Source: Semisulcospira habei (lineage: Eukaryota; Mollusca; Gastropoda; Semisulcospiridae). Taken from it: a stretch of 64,000 bases of DNA. A program made the position numbers and the translations under genes. A model generated the notes under the pieces. The model was not told where the DNA came from, made no database searches, and saw nothing but the letters and a program-made list of their open reading frames with translations. The DNA is taken from positions 183,069,102 through 183,133,101 of the forward strand of contig BTPG01000001.1 in the NCBI GenBank assembly GCA_036245525.1, in the 5' to 3' direction. Position 1 is the first letter of the stretch, and every line of letters begins with the position of its first letter. Shown here in pieces: positions 41,366 to 52,363 of this stretch.

Positions 41366-41855
41366 CATTTGTTTTTTCAAAATACATTACCGATGGCATT
41401 ACTATCTGGGAATACACTCTATTGCCTATAGATTTCAGCAAAGTTGTGTGTAGCACACACCTGGGGAGGAGACACCGGGGATCCAAGCACTATGACCCCG
41501 GGTGGCCTCCCCTTACTACCCTATCCCGGCGAGCACAGGGCGACCTCATCAGTTTCACTCATAGCTCGACCGGGGACGGTCGAGTTTTTGCCTTTCTCTG
41601 TTCAACGGGTTTCAGTGGTTTTTGACTGTGGGCTTGATTTGGAGTCTTCGACTCAGCCCTGGACTCACTACTTTCGTGGCTTTTCCTTTTGACAATTGGA
41701 CTCATTGTGTACTGTGCGCCGACCGGTTTTTACTGGCTCTGACTTTGTGAGTTCACCCTTGGCTTGGCCTTGGGGTTCGACGACGCACGTGACTTGTGCC
41801 CTGCTGTTTTGTGCACGGTTGACTTTCTTCGCCGGCGTAGTTGGCTTAGGGCCTT

Positions 41856-42848
41856 ATGGCTTCTTCTGTGTCGACGACTTGCCGCCTTTGCGGGGACTTC
41901 CAGTGGCCGGATGATGCACACGACTCTTGCTTGCCGTGTTCGGGCTGTGCTTCGGACGGAACGTGTGACGGTTGCGCCGCTTGGACGGAAGACCGGTGTT
42001 CGCGCAGGTGGGACTTCTACAGGCGTGACCGGGCCCCTTGCCCGCTTCTGTCTCCCCGGGATCCTCCACGGGTGGACGTACTTCCCTCGGCGCTTCGGAC
42101 TCCTCTCCTCTCCGTCGTTCGGGCTTTCCGGCCCACAGGTAAGTCCCCTTCTTGTACCGTTACCTCGCAGGTTCTCCCTCCCCTCTCCGAGTCTTCGGAG
42201 CAGGGTAGGCGAGTTTCGGAGTCACGCTCCCCACGCTCTGCTTCGTTAGCGCGTGGCTTGAGCCCCATTTTGGTTCCCACCCCCCGCTCTGCTTCGGGCG
42301 AGCGGTCTGGGAGAGATGAGCGTTCGTCGGCCACCACCCCGTCGGCTCTAGGTCTCCGGAGCGGGGGCGGGTGACGGAACGCAAGCATAAGAAAGAGAGT
42401 AAACGTGATAAGAAATGCTCTCGCTCACGCACCGAGGCTTCGGAACGTGACTCGAGACCGTTAGTAATGCTGCCTCCCCGCTCTGTATTTTCCGAACGGG
42501 CCCGGCATGCTTCGCTTTCTTCCCCCCCCCCCCCGCCCGCCCTGTCTCGCCTGGGCAGGCCCGGGGTGTGGTTGACTCTCGCCCCCCACGCTCCGAGGCG
42601 TCGGAGCGGGGGTCGCGTGCACATAAATTGTCCCCTCCCCGCTTCGCTTCGCCTGAGCGGGCTTGGCGTGACCTTAGACTGTCCCCCCCCCCCCCCCCCC
42701 CCCCCCGTCTCGTATCGACCAGACGGGCCCGGTGTGACTTGGACCCTCGCCCCCCTCGCTCCGAGGCTTCGGAGCTGGGACAGCGGGCTCATAACTCGTC
42801 CCCTCCCCGCTCCGCCTTTCCTGAGCGGGCTTGGCGTGACCCTAGACT

Positions 42849-42882
<34 letters not shown>

Positions 42883-44394
42883 CCTCGTATCGACCAGGCG
42901 GGCCCGGTGTGACATCATCGCGCGTCCTCCACGGTCCGAAACATCGGACGGGGGGCCGCGTGCCCGGTATTCGTCCCCTCCCCGCTCCGCCTTCCTGAGC
43001 GGGCTAGGAGAGACACTTTGCGGTCCCCCCCCCCCCCCCCCCCCCCCGCACCGGTTCTCCCGGGCGGGCCAGGGGTGACCAGGCCACTTCCTCGGTATTC
43101 CGATCGCGGATTTGTCACTCACGTCGGCTTCCGCGTGCGGATCCTGACTTCGAGGTGGACCGTCGCTTTGCCACGGTCCCTCCGTCGCCGCGGCGCCCCT
43201 CTTTGCGTGCGCCGCGGGCGGCTGCGTCTACCTCGCGCGCGGCGGTGCGGCGCTCGCGTAGCCGCTCGCCCCTTTGTCTTTGCCGCGAGAAGATCAGTTT
43301 TTGGAACCGGACGTCCTCAGCCTTCATCCGACGGACTCGGCCTCGGCGATCTTCTTGCAGGACTCGGCGGCTGGTTCTCCTTCCCGCCTTTCCGCTGTCT
43401 CGTCGGCCTCCGCCTCGTCAGACGTTGCCGGCCCATCGCTCGGATCACAGACGGTCCACGCTCTGGGTGAGGCTTCAAGGCTTATCGCCAAGTCACTACC
43501 GCCCGACTTCTGTCCGCCTTCGCCTCCTCCTTAGAGACAGGCTTCGGCCATGGTCGACGCGCAGAGGCAAGTCAAGCGCCGCAAGTCCCTCCCGCAGCCA
43601 GCCGGCTTCCGGGACCTCACCGATGCTTCTCCACCCAGCTGCGTAACGACGCTTTCGGCGACACGGGAGACTTTACCGCCGCTCGATCGCCGGTGGGAAT
43701 CAACTTAAGCTTCCGCCAGGCCTGGTACGCGGGACACTCCCAAGCCTTCGCCATACCTCTTCCAGCGGTGGATGCGGCGGCCTTAGTACAGGCGGGCGGC
43801 TGCAGGCTCGTCCAGAACTCGTGGCCTCGGCCTCTCGACAGGATCGCCTCCTTAGCGCGGAACTCGCTGGCGTGCTCGGGTTTGGAACTGGCTACCCAGG
43901 CAGCCCTGCAGTGCCTACAGGATACGTGGGACCTGGAGGTTCAGTCCCCGCTTCGTGACGTGCAGTCCATCCTGATAGCGGCCTACCGGGCCGCCTACCA
44001 TTCTTCCGCCAACGCCATGGCAGCAGCTGCCAATTGCGACCTCTGGAGGAGCGATACCCTTCTGCGCCTCTGCTCGGACCTTCCCTTGTCAGTGAAGACC
44101 CAGCTCCGTCAAAGCCCCTTAGGTGGTCCTCAGCTGTTCGGCGACACTTGGCACACCGTTCAGGAATCTTCCAAGGACTTGTGGCCCAAGCCTGCATCTA
44201 ACCCAGCCTCGACCCGCTTTTGCGCCCCCCGCCCGGCCGGGGGTCGTGCCCGGCGGTCTTTCAGGCCCTCCGTTCCTACAGTCGGATCTTCACGAGGTCG
44301 GGCCCGTCCATTCCAGGCTACGCAGGCCGGCCCCGCCCCTCGCCCTGCTTGGCCCCGCGGGGCCCGTAGATCGGGCCGCGGTCGGGCTCATTGA
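41856..44394 (+). pseudogene. DIRS gag-like gene with poly-C/poly-Pro minisatellite
   Basis: Opens at 41856 with a Cys-rich zinc-finger-like N-terminus (CRLCGDFQWPDDAHDSC, then CDGC), as in DIRS gag proteins (family knowledge). The middle (42480-43080) consists of 4-5 roughly 176-bp units, each with a run of up to 29 C (poly-Pro in one frame). The C-terminal part at 43693-44394 is open in another frame (MGINLSFRQAWYAGHSQAF and an Arg/Pro-rich tail). Frame changes probably arose in the C runs. Confidence 0.65.
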
Positions 44395-46300
44395 CTCGCC
44401 CCCGCCTCCGCCCCCGCCCTCAGTACTCGGGTCTCCCGTCGGCGGGCGGCTGTCGCTCTTCAGCGATCTTGGAGATCGCTGTTCCCGGACGACCCCTGGA
44501 TTCTTTCCACCGTTACCGCAGGCCTGCAACTGGCGTTCCTGTCGCCTCCGCCTCTTCGCAGATCACCCATGTGGACCCAGGAACCGCTCGACGGCACACA
44601 GGCGGACGCTCTGCGCGGGGAAGTGGCGACCATCCTTACCAAGCGGCGACAGAGGTGGTTTCGCGGCAGGACTCTCCGGCGTTCTACAGCCGACTCTTCT
44701 AGTTCCCAAACCAGGCGGCAAGTGGCGTCCAGTTATCGACTTCAGCGCTAAACAAGTTCATTTTGGCCCTCGCTTCAGGATGGAGACGGCCAGGACACTC
44801 CGTGCGGCCCTCCGGCCGATGGACTTTGCGATCAGCCTCGATCTGTCAGACGCCTATCTGCACGTCCCGATTCATCCGTCGTTTCGCCGGTACCTTCGGT
44901 TTGACTTGGGGGGATCGTCTACCAGTTCTGCGCCCTTCCTTTCGGCCTCAACATCAGTCCTTGGGTATTTACAAGACTGCTCGACGCCGTGATAGCCTAC
45001 TTCCGTCAGCGCTCCTTGAGCCCGGCCTCCAATTACTTGGACGACCTTCTACTGCGCAACTTGGTTTCCGCAGCCCTCCAGACGGACAGGGATGCCCTGC
45101 TGTCCCTTCTGCGTCGTCTAGGTTTCCTACTCAATTTGGGGAAATCCGATCTTCTCCCTCTCGACGGTTTCTACTTCGGGGGATGGATTTCCTGACCGAC
45201 CTCAACCTTGTCCGCCTGCCTCTGGCCAGGCGACAGAAGATCGTCGACTTAGCGACTTCGATGGGGAGGGGATCCTCCTTCACCGCCAGGGTCTGGCTTC
45301 AACTCCTGGGCCTCCTCAGTGCGGCTGCGGACCTGCTTCCCTTGGGCAGACTTTATGCTCGGCCTCTCCAGCTACATCTCCTGCTTCACTGGCGACCCTC
45401 GGGCGCTCTGTTGGATCTAGTACCTGTCACGCCTCTGGCTTGTCCTCACCTCGAGAGGTGGGCGGACCTCGCTTGGCTGGCTTCGGGGGTGCCCCTACAC
45501 TCCCCGCCGCCTCGGTGGTCTCTCTGTACAGATGCGAGCCAGGCCGGCTGGGGCGCGCACCTGTTACCGGATTTCTCTCGGCCTCGGGCGTTGGCTGCGG
45601 GAGCTGTTAGGGAATCACATCAACTGGCTGGAGCTGAAGGCAGTTGGGTTGGCATTCGACGTTGGCAGGAGACCTTGGCCAATCAGGAAGTCCTCGTGCT
45701 CTCCGACAACTCGACGGTGGTGGCTTACATACAGAATCAGGGGGGCACTCACTCGCCCTCCCTTTGCATTCTTCTGTACCACCTTCTCCTCTGGTGCAGG
45801 GATCGAGGCATTGCCCTACGAGCCCGCCACATCCCTGGCCACCTCAACGTGATTGCGGACGCCCTGTCTCGTCGCGGACAGTTGCTCCACACGGAGTGGT
45901 CCCTACGCCCGGATATTTTTCGCCTGATCTGCTCTCACTGGGAAACGCCGCTAGTGGATCTGTTTGCCACCAGATGGAACAACCAGCTCCCGGTCTACGT
46001 CTCGCCAGTCCCGGATCCACTCGCTTGGTCAGTGGACGCGCTCGCCATTCCTTGGGTCGGCCTGATTGCTTACGCCTACCCCCCGTCAGTCCTCGTTCCG
46101 AAGGTACTGCGGAAGCTTCTGGGATGCTCGGCGGTCCTCCTGCTGGTGGCCCCCTTCAACTGGACCAAGAGCTGGACCACGGACCTCCTCGCGCTTGCGA
46201 CGGACCCTCCCCTGGGGCTTCCTACCCCTCCCACGATGCTCAAGCAGCCCCGTCAGCAGCTTTTCCATCCGTGCCCCGAACGCCTCCGCCTACACGCTTG
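44391..46300 (+). pseudogene. DIRS reverse transcriptase and RNase H, frameshifted
   Basis: RT palm strand AISLDLSDAYLHVPIHPSFR at about 44825-44890, and YLDDLLL with the catalytic Asp pair at about 45035-45055 in another frame. RNase H follows in a third frame from about 45520: SLCTDASQAGWGAHLLPD, LSDNSTVVAYIQNQGG, RHIPGHLNVIADALSR. These are the conserved positions of the DIRS pol gene. Two or more frameshifts (near 44900 and 45190) separate the parts. Confidence 0.82.
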
Positions 46301-47368
46301 GAGGTTGTCTGGCACGCCCTCGCCGCTAGAGGTTTCTCGGATGCTGCAGTGTCGGCAATTGCAGCAGCCCGCAGACTCTCTACAAGGAAGGTGTACGAAG
46401 GCATGTGGGGGTCTTTCAGACCTGGTGCACCTCCCATGGGCTCCCTCCCACTAACCTAGCCTCCCACCAACTGGCGGAGTTCTTCCTGTGGCTCTTCGAC
46501 GACCGGGGCTTAGCCCCGGTCACCATCAAGGGCTACCGCGCTATGATCGCGGACACCTACCGTTACCTGTGTCTTCCGGACCCAGGCGCCTGCAAGGATC
46601 TGTCGGATTACTGGCTCACTTTGAACTCCGACGTCCGGTTGCACGTTCCCTAGTATCCCGGTGGGATCTGGCCTGGATACTGACGTGGTTGAATACGGAC
46701 CGGTTGAGCCCCTCCACTTGGCTCGGTTCTCAGACTTGACCCGGAAAACCCTGTTTCCTTCTGGCTCTCGCTACAGCGTCCCGAGTCAGCGAGCGTCACG
46801 CGCTCTCGATGCTCCCAGCCTGTCTGCAGTTTCGTTCCGACGGCTCTGCGCAGCTGCTCCCCGATCCGTCCTTCCTGGCCAAGAACCGCCGCCCCGCGGC
46901 GGCTCCTCAGGTGCTAACGATACGGCCCCTCCGTGGAGCGGACCTCTCCCCTGGATCGCGGCAACAGGACCCAGTGCGGGCGCTAAAGATTTACCTGCGC
47001 CACTCTAAGCCGCAGCGCCGGTGGCGCTCGCGCCTCGTCTTACCTTGTCCACGGGCAGACACGACATCTCGGCCCAGACCGTGTCATCCTGGCTGCGGTG
47101 GGTGATTAGGTCAGCCTACCAAGACCTCTCCCCACGCGGCGCTGAGCCTTTACAAATCCGGGCGCATGAAGTGAGAGCAGTAGCCACCAGTCTAGCCCTG
47201 GACCGCAACTGCTCGGTCAAAGATATTGTGACAGCGGGTTGCTGGCGCTCAGACTCCACTTTCGCACGCTTCTACCTTAGTGACCTATCCGGCCAACGTG
47301 ACTCCCTGGCACGGGTGGGCGACATCTCCGCGGCCCAGCACTCCCTCCGAGAGCCGCTGGCGTCTTAG
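46300..47368 (+). pseudogene. DIRS tyrosine recombinase, frameshifted
   Basis: N-terminal SAM-like part near 46330-46600 (RRLSTRKVYEGMW, IKGYRAMIADTYRYL) and a catalytic part at about 47070-47360 with RAHEVRAVATSLAL (the H-x-x-R box) and FARFYLSDL supplying the likely nucleophilic Tyr. The intervening region changes frame at least twice (near 46655 and 47010). DIRS elements use this recombinase instead of a DDE integrase, so no target duplication is expected. Confidence 0.8.
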
Positions 47369-47830
47369 GCACATCATAGCTGAAATCGTCGGGAGTTCTC
47401 TCGAGATGGGGCCGGCGGAGTAGTTGGGTTATGGTTAGATACGGCACCCTCCGCCTGTTCGCCATTCTCCCAGATAGTAATGCCATCGGTAATGTATTTT
47501 GAAAAAACAAATGAATTTTTTTTCTAAAATGTATTTTTTTGAAAAATACTTACCGATGGCATTACTCGGATGGCCCTCCCACCTGCCCCGCTTGCCTCTT
47601 GTGGCTATGTGTGAAACTGACGAGGTCGCCCTGTGCTCGCCGGGATAGGGTAGTAAGGGGAGGCCACCCGGGGTCATAGTGCTTGGATCCCCGGTGTCTC
47701 CTCCCCAGGTGTGTGCTACACACAACTTTGCTGAAATCTATAGGCAATAGAGTGTATTCACAGATAGTAATGCCATCGGTAAGTATTTTTCCAAAAAATA
47801 CATTTTAGAAAAAAAATTCATTTTTCATTA

Positions 47831-48929
47831 ACATACATGTCTCATTAGCCACCTCACACAGAGAGAGACCTGATTTAAAAGTCAGTATAGATGTGCTATT
47901 AGCTGTCTTGTTTAAGCCAGTGTTCAGTCAACATGGAAAAGCTGTCGTCTTGTTTACCTGCAGTGAGTCACTGCCCTGTTTGCACCGATTGTCTCATCAT
48001 GATTTCTGAGGAAAAGTCGTGCCTACACACGCAAGGGTCCATGTGTGGCATAGTGTACTGAAATTTATGCTTAGGTGACAACAGCATTCTGCAAGAGTGC
48101 GTGTGAATGGGGTGGAAGAGTTAGGCTAGCTGGTTTTGAGAAATTGTAAACTGTTTGAGAAAAAATGTGTTTTTCAAAAACCAGCTCTGTCAGTATGTAT
48201 CTCCATGGGATGTTACCTTTGTGTAAACAGTGTGTGTGTGTGTGTAGCAAGGTAGGTACTTAATGTTTTGTTTATGTGTCTATATGTTAGAATGTATGTG
48301 TGTGTGTGTGTTAATGTTTGTCACTGTGTGTGTGTGTGTGTTCATGTTAGTGTATGTTTGTGTATTTGTGTATTCATGCGTTTGGCAAGCACATAAAAGC
48401 AGATGGCAAAAATCAATAAATCTCCCAGTAACTGAAAATGTTGTGAAACGGGGGCTCATGTAAATCTAGCTCTGTGTTCTCAGTACGTGGGAGACTTGAC
48501 TTAAAAGACCTGTGATAAAAGGTGTTACCTGTCCTGTTTTAAATCAGTGACTCAGTCAACAGGACAGCTTTTGTCATAACAAGTATGTTCAGAGCCGTGC
48601 CCATGCAGGGACAATTAAAAAGAGTTTGCACTAAGCTGTCCCCTGTCATCAAGTCACGGCCCGCACTTGAATCTAAAGATCTTGTCATGCATGACATGAA
48701 AAGAATTTGGACAGTGTACTGTGCTGTATGAGTGGGAGCGGTGTTCCTCAAAAATCGACTGACAAGGGGTTGAAATGTCTTTAGTTAATTTTTCACAGAG
48801 TGTACTATATGGATCTGGTTTGTTTTGAGAGAAACGGCCACGTGGACGTTAATGACCGTAATTAGTTAATTAATTAGGGTAAACTTAAGACAATGGAAAA
48901 GTTTCAGAAATCTCCTTTCTATTATCTCT
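47831..48929 (-). mobile_element. Orphan Polinton terminus
   Basis: Ends CTTTCTATTATCTCT at 48929, the same outer word as Polinton B, preceded by CGTAATTAGTTAATTAATTAGG and GAGAGAAACGGCCACGTGG as in the terminal repeat. 48420-48740 also matches the inner part of B's left arm in reverse (22918-23170). The subterminal block appears tandemly duplicated: 47880-48190 resembles 48480-48760. No Polinton genes are adjacent, and no partner end was found in the window. Confidence 0.7.
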
Positions 48930-49396
48930 GAGGCAGGTAATGTCGTGTGATATGCAAGTGTGAGTGGGTGTGTTTGTGTGTGTGTGCGTGTGGTGTAAGG
49001 TAGTGTCATCTCAGATTTTCTTTCTAGGTGAAAATTAACATTACAAATGGTTATGATGTTATATATGTGCATATACTCGCTGTAATAGGTTGGTGTGTTT
49101 TAGTCAGTCAAATGTATTTATTTGTTTTATGATCACATATGTTTTTACGTCTGTTTTAAAAATTACGCTGCAAACAAATTTCCCATCTTCAGACAATAAA
49201 GGTATTCGTATTGTATGTTCAGAAGCCTGAAGTAGAGGATATTTAACAAACAAAGTTTTATGATATAATGAAATTGATTAAAGATGGAATGTCTCAATAA
49301 TTATTTTTGTACATGTTCTGTCAAATATCTGTAGTGCAATTTACCTATCTTAGAGCTATTGTGAATCCATGGAACGGCAATTTTGTCAGTGGCGCT
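48930..49396. other. Non-coding stretch
   Basis: AT-rich with short (TG)n runs; nothing recognised. Confidence 0.4.
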
Positions 49397-49470
49397 TCCA
49401 GGATGGATGGATGGATGGAGAGATTGATGGAGGGATGGAAAAATGGAGGGATGGGTTGATGTAGGGATAT
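49397..49470. repeat. (GGAT)n-like microsatellite
   Basis: Repeated GGATGGATGGATGG, degenerating into GGAGGGATGG and GATGGAGGG units. Confidence 0.85.
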
Positions 49471-49789
49471 TTGGTGGAATGGTTTGATGATGGAGGGACA
49501 GATTAAGAGCAACTGTATGGTTGGATATTTTTTTGATTTTGTATTTTTCATTTTATGTTTTATTTAATTTATCTTATTTTATCTCCCTCTCGTGATCTTT
49601 TAGCTTGATGTTTTTCTTTGTATAATGCGTTAGTTTCCCTGTTGTGTTTTGTTTACAGGACAGCTTGTGTTTTGTTTACAGGACAGCTTGTAAGACAGGC
49701 ATTGAGTTGCCTAATAGCTTTATCCTGCAATAAAAGATTCATCATCATCTCTCTCTCTCTCTCTGTGAACAAGCACGCATGCATATTAT

Positions 49790-50115
49790 TAGAACGTTCT
49801 TTTTATGTGTGGTACTGATCATTAGAACTATGTGTCAGCAGAACTATGTGTCGATAGCACTACATCAAAAATAGGCCTATCGACATGTAGTGCTAATGAC
49901 ACGTAGACTTGTGTACTTTGGAAGCCATAGTGATATCGAGATGTACATAGTGCGAGTGACACATAGTGCTAGTGACACAGTTCTAGCAACACATAGTGTT
50001 GGCGATCATAGTGCTGTCGACATGTAGGGCTAGCGATCGTAGAGCTATTGACACGTCGTGCTAGTGATCGTAGTGCTGTTAACACGTAGTTCTCGCGATA
50101 TGTATGCTAGTGATA
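49790..50115. repeat. Degenerate short-unit minisatellite (ACACATAGTGCTAGTG-type)
   Basis: About 16-19 bp units such as GACACATAGTGCTA, GATCATAGTGCTGTC and GATCGTAGTGCTGTTA are repeated over roughly 300 bp with strong divergence. A few similar units (ACACGTAGACACGTAGACTC) lie at 24178-24200. Confidence 0.75.
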
Positions 50116-50699
50116 CACACCCAAAAAGGTGGTATCTATTTCATTTATTTTGCTCATGTACAAACAAGTGTGTATGTTGGGTCTCAACCTCCGTGTTGAC
50201 CCAACCTCGGCCAGAATGACTCATGGAACACAGCTGTTGTGTTTGTGATTTGCATATGCAGTCATAGCCCCGCACACATAACAGTCAACGACTGACAAAT
50301 CTAAACTTCATGCAGCCAGCAAGCAGCTTTACCTTGTAGGTCTATCTAAACCCAGAAACGGTATTCATTGTGATGATGTAGAGCAGGACTGTTGTCTGCA
50401 AGTTCATGACATAGGTCTTAAACCCCTGCTGCCTGCAGAGGTTCTTGTGAATCTGTGTCTCTTGCAAGATGTGATTGAGCTGCTGGCCACTATCACCACT
50501 GTCCCTCAGCCACCTCTCGCAACAGGCGCAGAATCACAAGTGTTGCTGCAGTGGCTTTGAATCATGACAGTGTGTGCAGGCCACTTGCCTCATTTACATC
50601 CTATGAATAAGCAGTCATGCAGGTTTAGGACTTTGGGTGTCACTTTTACTTTTAGGTTCAATTTTTGAGTGCTGGCAGAATATTTAGGACATGACATTT
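50116..50699. other. Non-coding or unassigned stretch
   Basis: Contains short open stretches (50340-50560) but no domain, splice pattern or repeat I can support. Confidence 0.35.
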
Positions 50700-51270
50700 T
50701 TAGGTGCTGCAATAATACTTTATTAATCCCTCATGGGGAAATTCACTGTCTGCCCATACAACACATGGCATCATCATTCACTCATTCAATTAATTAAATA
50801 ACCTACAACTCTCAGTTAAAGAGATGAACTGTAACAGATGTACTGTTACCTTTGTAACACTCTTGGCATCAGAAACACTTATGGTTTATGCCCCCCTGTG
50901 CTTCTGGTGTCAGCAATGTTGCATTGAACTACTGAATGGGCTAGTACTAAACAACTAAAGAATGTTGACAGACACTATCTACTGATATTACTGTTGAAAA
51001 GGGTAACAGCCTGAGGGACAAAAGAGTTGGCATAACGTGATGTACTACTTTTGGGTACTCGAAGTCTGCCACTTCGTTCGATACGTCTGCTGTAAAATTC
51101 ATATCTAAATGGATGTGTTTTGTCATCAAGAATGTCAGCCAGTTTGTTCGTAATCTGTCTGTTGTACAGTGTCCAAAGTATCTTGTGCACTACCAATCAC
51201 CCCGCCCGCTTTCCTGATTACTTTGTTAAGACGATCTTGATCTCTTTTACATGAAGAGAATATTTACAAG
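50700..51270 (-). mobile_element. LINE 3' fragment (CR1/L2-like)
   Basis: On the minus strand, KILWTLYNRQITNKL, FRYEFYSRRIERSGR and then a YANSFVPQAV-like stretch form the usual C-terminal end of L2/CR1-type ORF2 proteins, with frame changes. 3' sequence with TTATTAATCCCTCATGGGG at 50724-50742 lies downstream on that strand. Confidence 0.5.
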
Positions 51271-52363
51271 TTTTTATTTTACTGACAAGTCCTCAAAAAT
51301 GGGCCATGGTCGATTATTTTGAAACTGTTTTCCTGGTTACCTGTTGATTTATGGTATTGGAGTCAAAAAGGCAAATACACCTGCAATTTACAGCCATAGC
51401 CAGTGCACCAGGCTGTCATGTTAGATGGGTCACTGACCACTCACTCGCCAGCTGACACACACTGACAAGGCCTCAGTGCCATGTTGTTACACAAGGACAG
51501 ACATGCCGTCAGCAACAAGATGTGTTAACTGACTCACCAGGTGTCTGAGCGGCTGTGAAAAAAGTCGCACTTTATCTACATCTGTCTCCGCGTGTATTTT
51601 TCAAGCTGGTTTACTGTGCGGTCACATAATCTACTCATTCACTCTGTCAGTATTTACTATTTTTATTATTCTTCCGTCCAGTGCGCTGCAGTTGCCTTTT
51701 AGAGAATAAATAAAGTTAATTGAACTGAAGAGACCCTCTAGGGACTTTAATATGTTAATCGGCCAGTCAGTATGCACACCATGTATTGTGCGTGTGTTGT
51801 TGGTGTGCACTTTTCATCTTTTGTCTGAAGTCAAAGGTATCTCTGTTTTCCTCATCACATTTACAGCACTGTATGTATTATCTCTCATGAGTGAAGAGTT
51901 TGTGATTGCATACCTTGCATACCTACTGCTGTGACAGAATAGTTCAATCTCTAAAACTGTGAAAAGTTCAGAGGACTGTTGGACAAGGATCCATTTTTGT
52001 ACTGACTGTTCAATGCTCCATGCATGTTAAATATCTGAAGATTATTGACCTAATGCGTGACTGTGGCTAACCCTTTAAATGGTCATGTCCGGAAGGTGTA
52101 CCTTCGGTTTAGCCACAGAGCAAGGGGCACTATGCTTTTGCACCGACGGATAGGATGAATGACTTATCGCGACTGTGTGTGTTTATATAGGCCGGCTGAC
52201 GGTTTAAGCCCTGATACAATACAACATGACCATGTTTTTGTTGTTGTATGTTCTCTATTACCATATGACTGGTGTACTGTCGACAAGTACAATGTGGGTA
52301 TGTGTGCAGATCGTGCTGGCAGCTGTGTCAGTTATTCACTTGACTAGTGTAATGTTTGACCAG
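51271..52363. other. Sequence upstream of the first recognised ATP13A exon
   Basis: Probably intronic. The preceding exon (expected to encode the segment just before the hinge motif) was not found here. No repeat recognised. Confidence 0.4.

Larger units (their letters stand above)
41366..47830 (+). mobile_element. Decayed DIRS-type tyrosine-recombinase retroelement
   Basis: A perfect 46-bp inverted repeat marks the ends: 41366-41411 and 47468-47513 (core ACCGATGGCATTACTATCTG). About 160 bp of the left end (41400-41560) recurs inverted at 47605-47765, and a 60-bp fold-back joins 47514-47570 to 47766-47830. Inside, in order, are gag-like, RT, RNase H and tyrosine recombinase coding parts, the DIRS layout. 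At least four frameshifts make it inactive as a source of full proteins. Confidence 0.85.

Noticed and set aside
42160..43122. 320-codon minus-strand frame with poly-Gly stretches
   Set aside because: Antisense of the C-rich DIRS gag repeats; no homology or codon pattern supports it.
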